From JAEXOD01 sp964652025 (GTDB lineage: Bacteria > Bacteroidota > Ignavibacteria > Ignavibacteriales > Melioribacteraceae): a DNA stretch of 64,000 nucleotides. Shown in pieces: positions 63,612 to 64,000 of this stretch. The stretch covers positions 62,001 through 126,000 of the forward strand of contig CAZYZX010000002.1 in assembly GCA_964652025.1 (NCBI GenBank), written 5' to 3'. The notes under the pieces are model-generated. The model saw only the letters and a list, made by a program, of their open reading frames with translations. It was not told the origin of the DNA and did not search any database. Numbering within the stretch: the stretch's first letter is position 1; every line of letters begins with the position of its first letter. The translations under genes were made by a program, and so were the position numbers.

Positions 63612-64000
63612 TTAGTCTAAATATTTTTTAATTAATTCTGCCCATTTTTGGTATGCCAAATTAGTTAAATGCAAACCATCTTCTGTATATTCGTCTTTTA
63701 AATGACCAGCAGAATCTATAAATTCACTATAATTATCTAAAAATATATAATTATAGTTTTTGCTTTGACTCTTTAAAATTTCGTTTAATTCAATTATTTT
63801 TTTATTAGGTCTTGGCAAATTAGCACGTGTTGGAAAAATTGAATGAACAAAAACTTTTGTATTTGTTAAGTAATTATAAATAAATTTAACTATGTAATTA
63901 ATATTTTTTATTATTTCTTCAATACTTCTATTTCTTGCTAAATCATTAGTACCAATACAAATAAAAACTTTATCATAATCACCTTTTAATTTGGTATTTT
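63612..64000 (-). CDS. SGNH/GDSL-type hydrolase, N-terminus beyond the window
   Basis: The frame is open from its stop at 63612 to the window edge, giving 128 codons. It reads a block III-like segment, FICIGTNDLARNRSIEEII (G-x-N-D), then VFVHSIFPTR, and ends with the block V segment EDGLHLTNLAYQKWAELI, where the D-x-x-H pair is the catalytic Asp and His. Blocks I and II, with the Ser nucleophile, lie outside the window. Such hydrolases remove acetyl or acyl groups from sugars or lipids, consistent with the NAGPA gene next door. Confidence 0.85.
   Translation of the reverse strand, partial: NTKLKGDYDKVFICIGTNDLARNRSIEEIIKNINYIVKFIYNYLTNTKVFVHSIFPTRANLPRPNKKIIELNEILKSQSKNYNYIFLDNYSEFIDSAGHLKDEYTEDGLHLTNLAYQKWAELIKKYLD

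Overview
The window is about 64 kb of AT-rich, tightly packed bacterial chromosome. Three things point to the Bacteroidota/Chlorobiota/Ignavibacteria group: PorV/PorQ-type outer-membrane proteins beside a secreted protein with a C-terminal sorting-type domain, a complete MoxR-DUF58-BatABCDE operon, and a few TAnnTTTG promoter-like elements. The low GC, the PduA-like shell genes and the mix of folds fit Ignavibacteria best, but this rests on recognising families, not on a phylogeny. I saw no tRNA, rRNA, CRISPR array, transposase or prophage gene. It reads as stable core chromosome with a few accessory modules.

Layout. 1-8.5 kb (minus): one long transcription unit with a lipoprotein, a beta-propeller secretion substrate, two PorV/PorQ proteins, a FemAB-like transferase, two glycosyltransferases, a 2Fe-2S ferredoxin, endonuclease III and the first codons of another gene. 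8.7-9.9 kb (minus): a NagX-like membrane acyltransferase. 10-20.4 kb (plus): a YqaA-like membrane protein, a beta-CASP RNase-like enzyme, a putative beta-barrel, an RsbW-like kinase, malate dehydrogenase, yicC-gmk-rpoZ, a family 4 uracil-DNA glycosylase, dnaB and a DUF1460 amidase. 20.4-22.5 kb (minus): a lipoprotein whose signal peptide is interrupted by an in-frame stop, and endonuclease IV. 22.5-34.6 kb (plus): anmK, a reductase/epimerase, the Bat operon and an exonuclease-GIY-YIG fusion. 34.6-45.1 kb (minus): a zinc-ribbon membrane protein, a CtpA protease, tmk, a YbbR protein, two bacterial-microcompartment shell proteins, ruvX, relA/spoT, a TPR protein, upp and a CoA-disulfide-reductase-like flavoprotein. 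45.2-47.5 kb (plus): a DUF47-PiT phosphate transport pair, a small exported protein and an unlisted 42-residue membrane protein before a strong terminator. 47.5-57.6 kb (plus): a flavoprotein, phosphohexomutase, HAD phosphatase, GH38 protein, GH94 phosphorylase and nitrilase, probably a glycoside-use operon. 57.7-61.3 kb: a giant propeller-chemoreceptor fusion. 61.3-64 kb (minus): a TPR protein, a small membrane protein, an NAGPA-family protein and a truncated SGNH hydrolase.

How they connect. The left cluster suggests surface display and surface glycan work. The GH94-phosphomutase pair would turn a disaccharide and phosphate into a hexose phosphate without spending ATP. The two shell genes stand with no cargo enzyme or vertex protein nearby. 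The most unusual items are the GH38 protein with Phe at the expected catalytic Asp, the Reg_prop/Y_Y_Y/MCP receptor, the orphan shell pair with a long acidic tail and C-terminal helical module, the stop codon in the lipoprotein signal peptide, and the small membrane ORF at 47295-47423.
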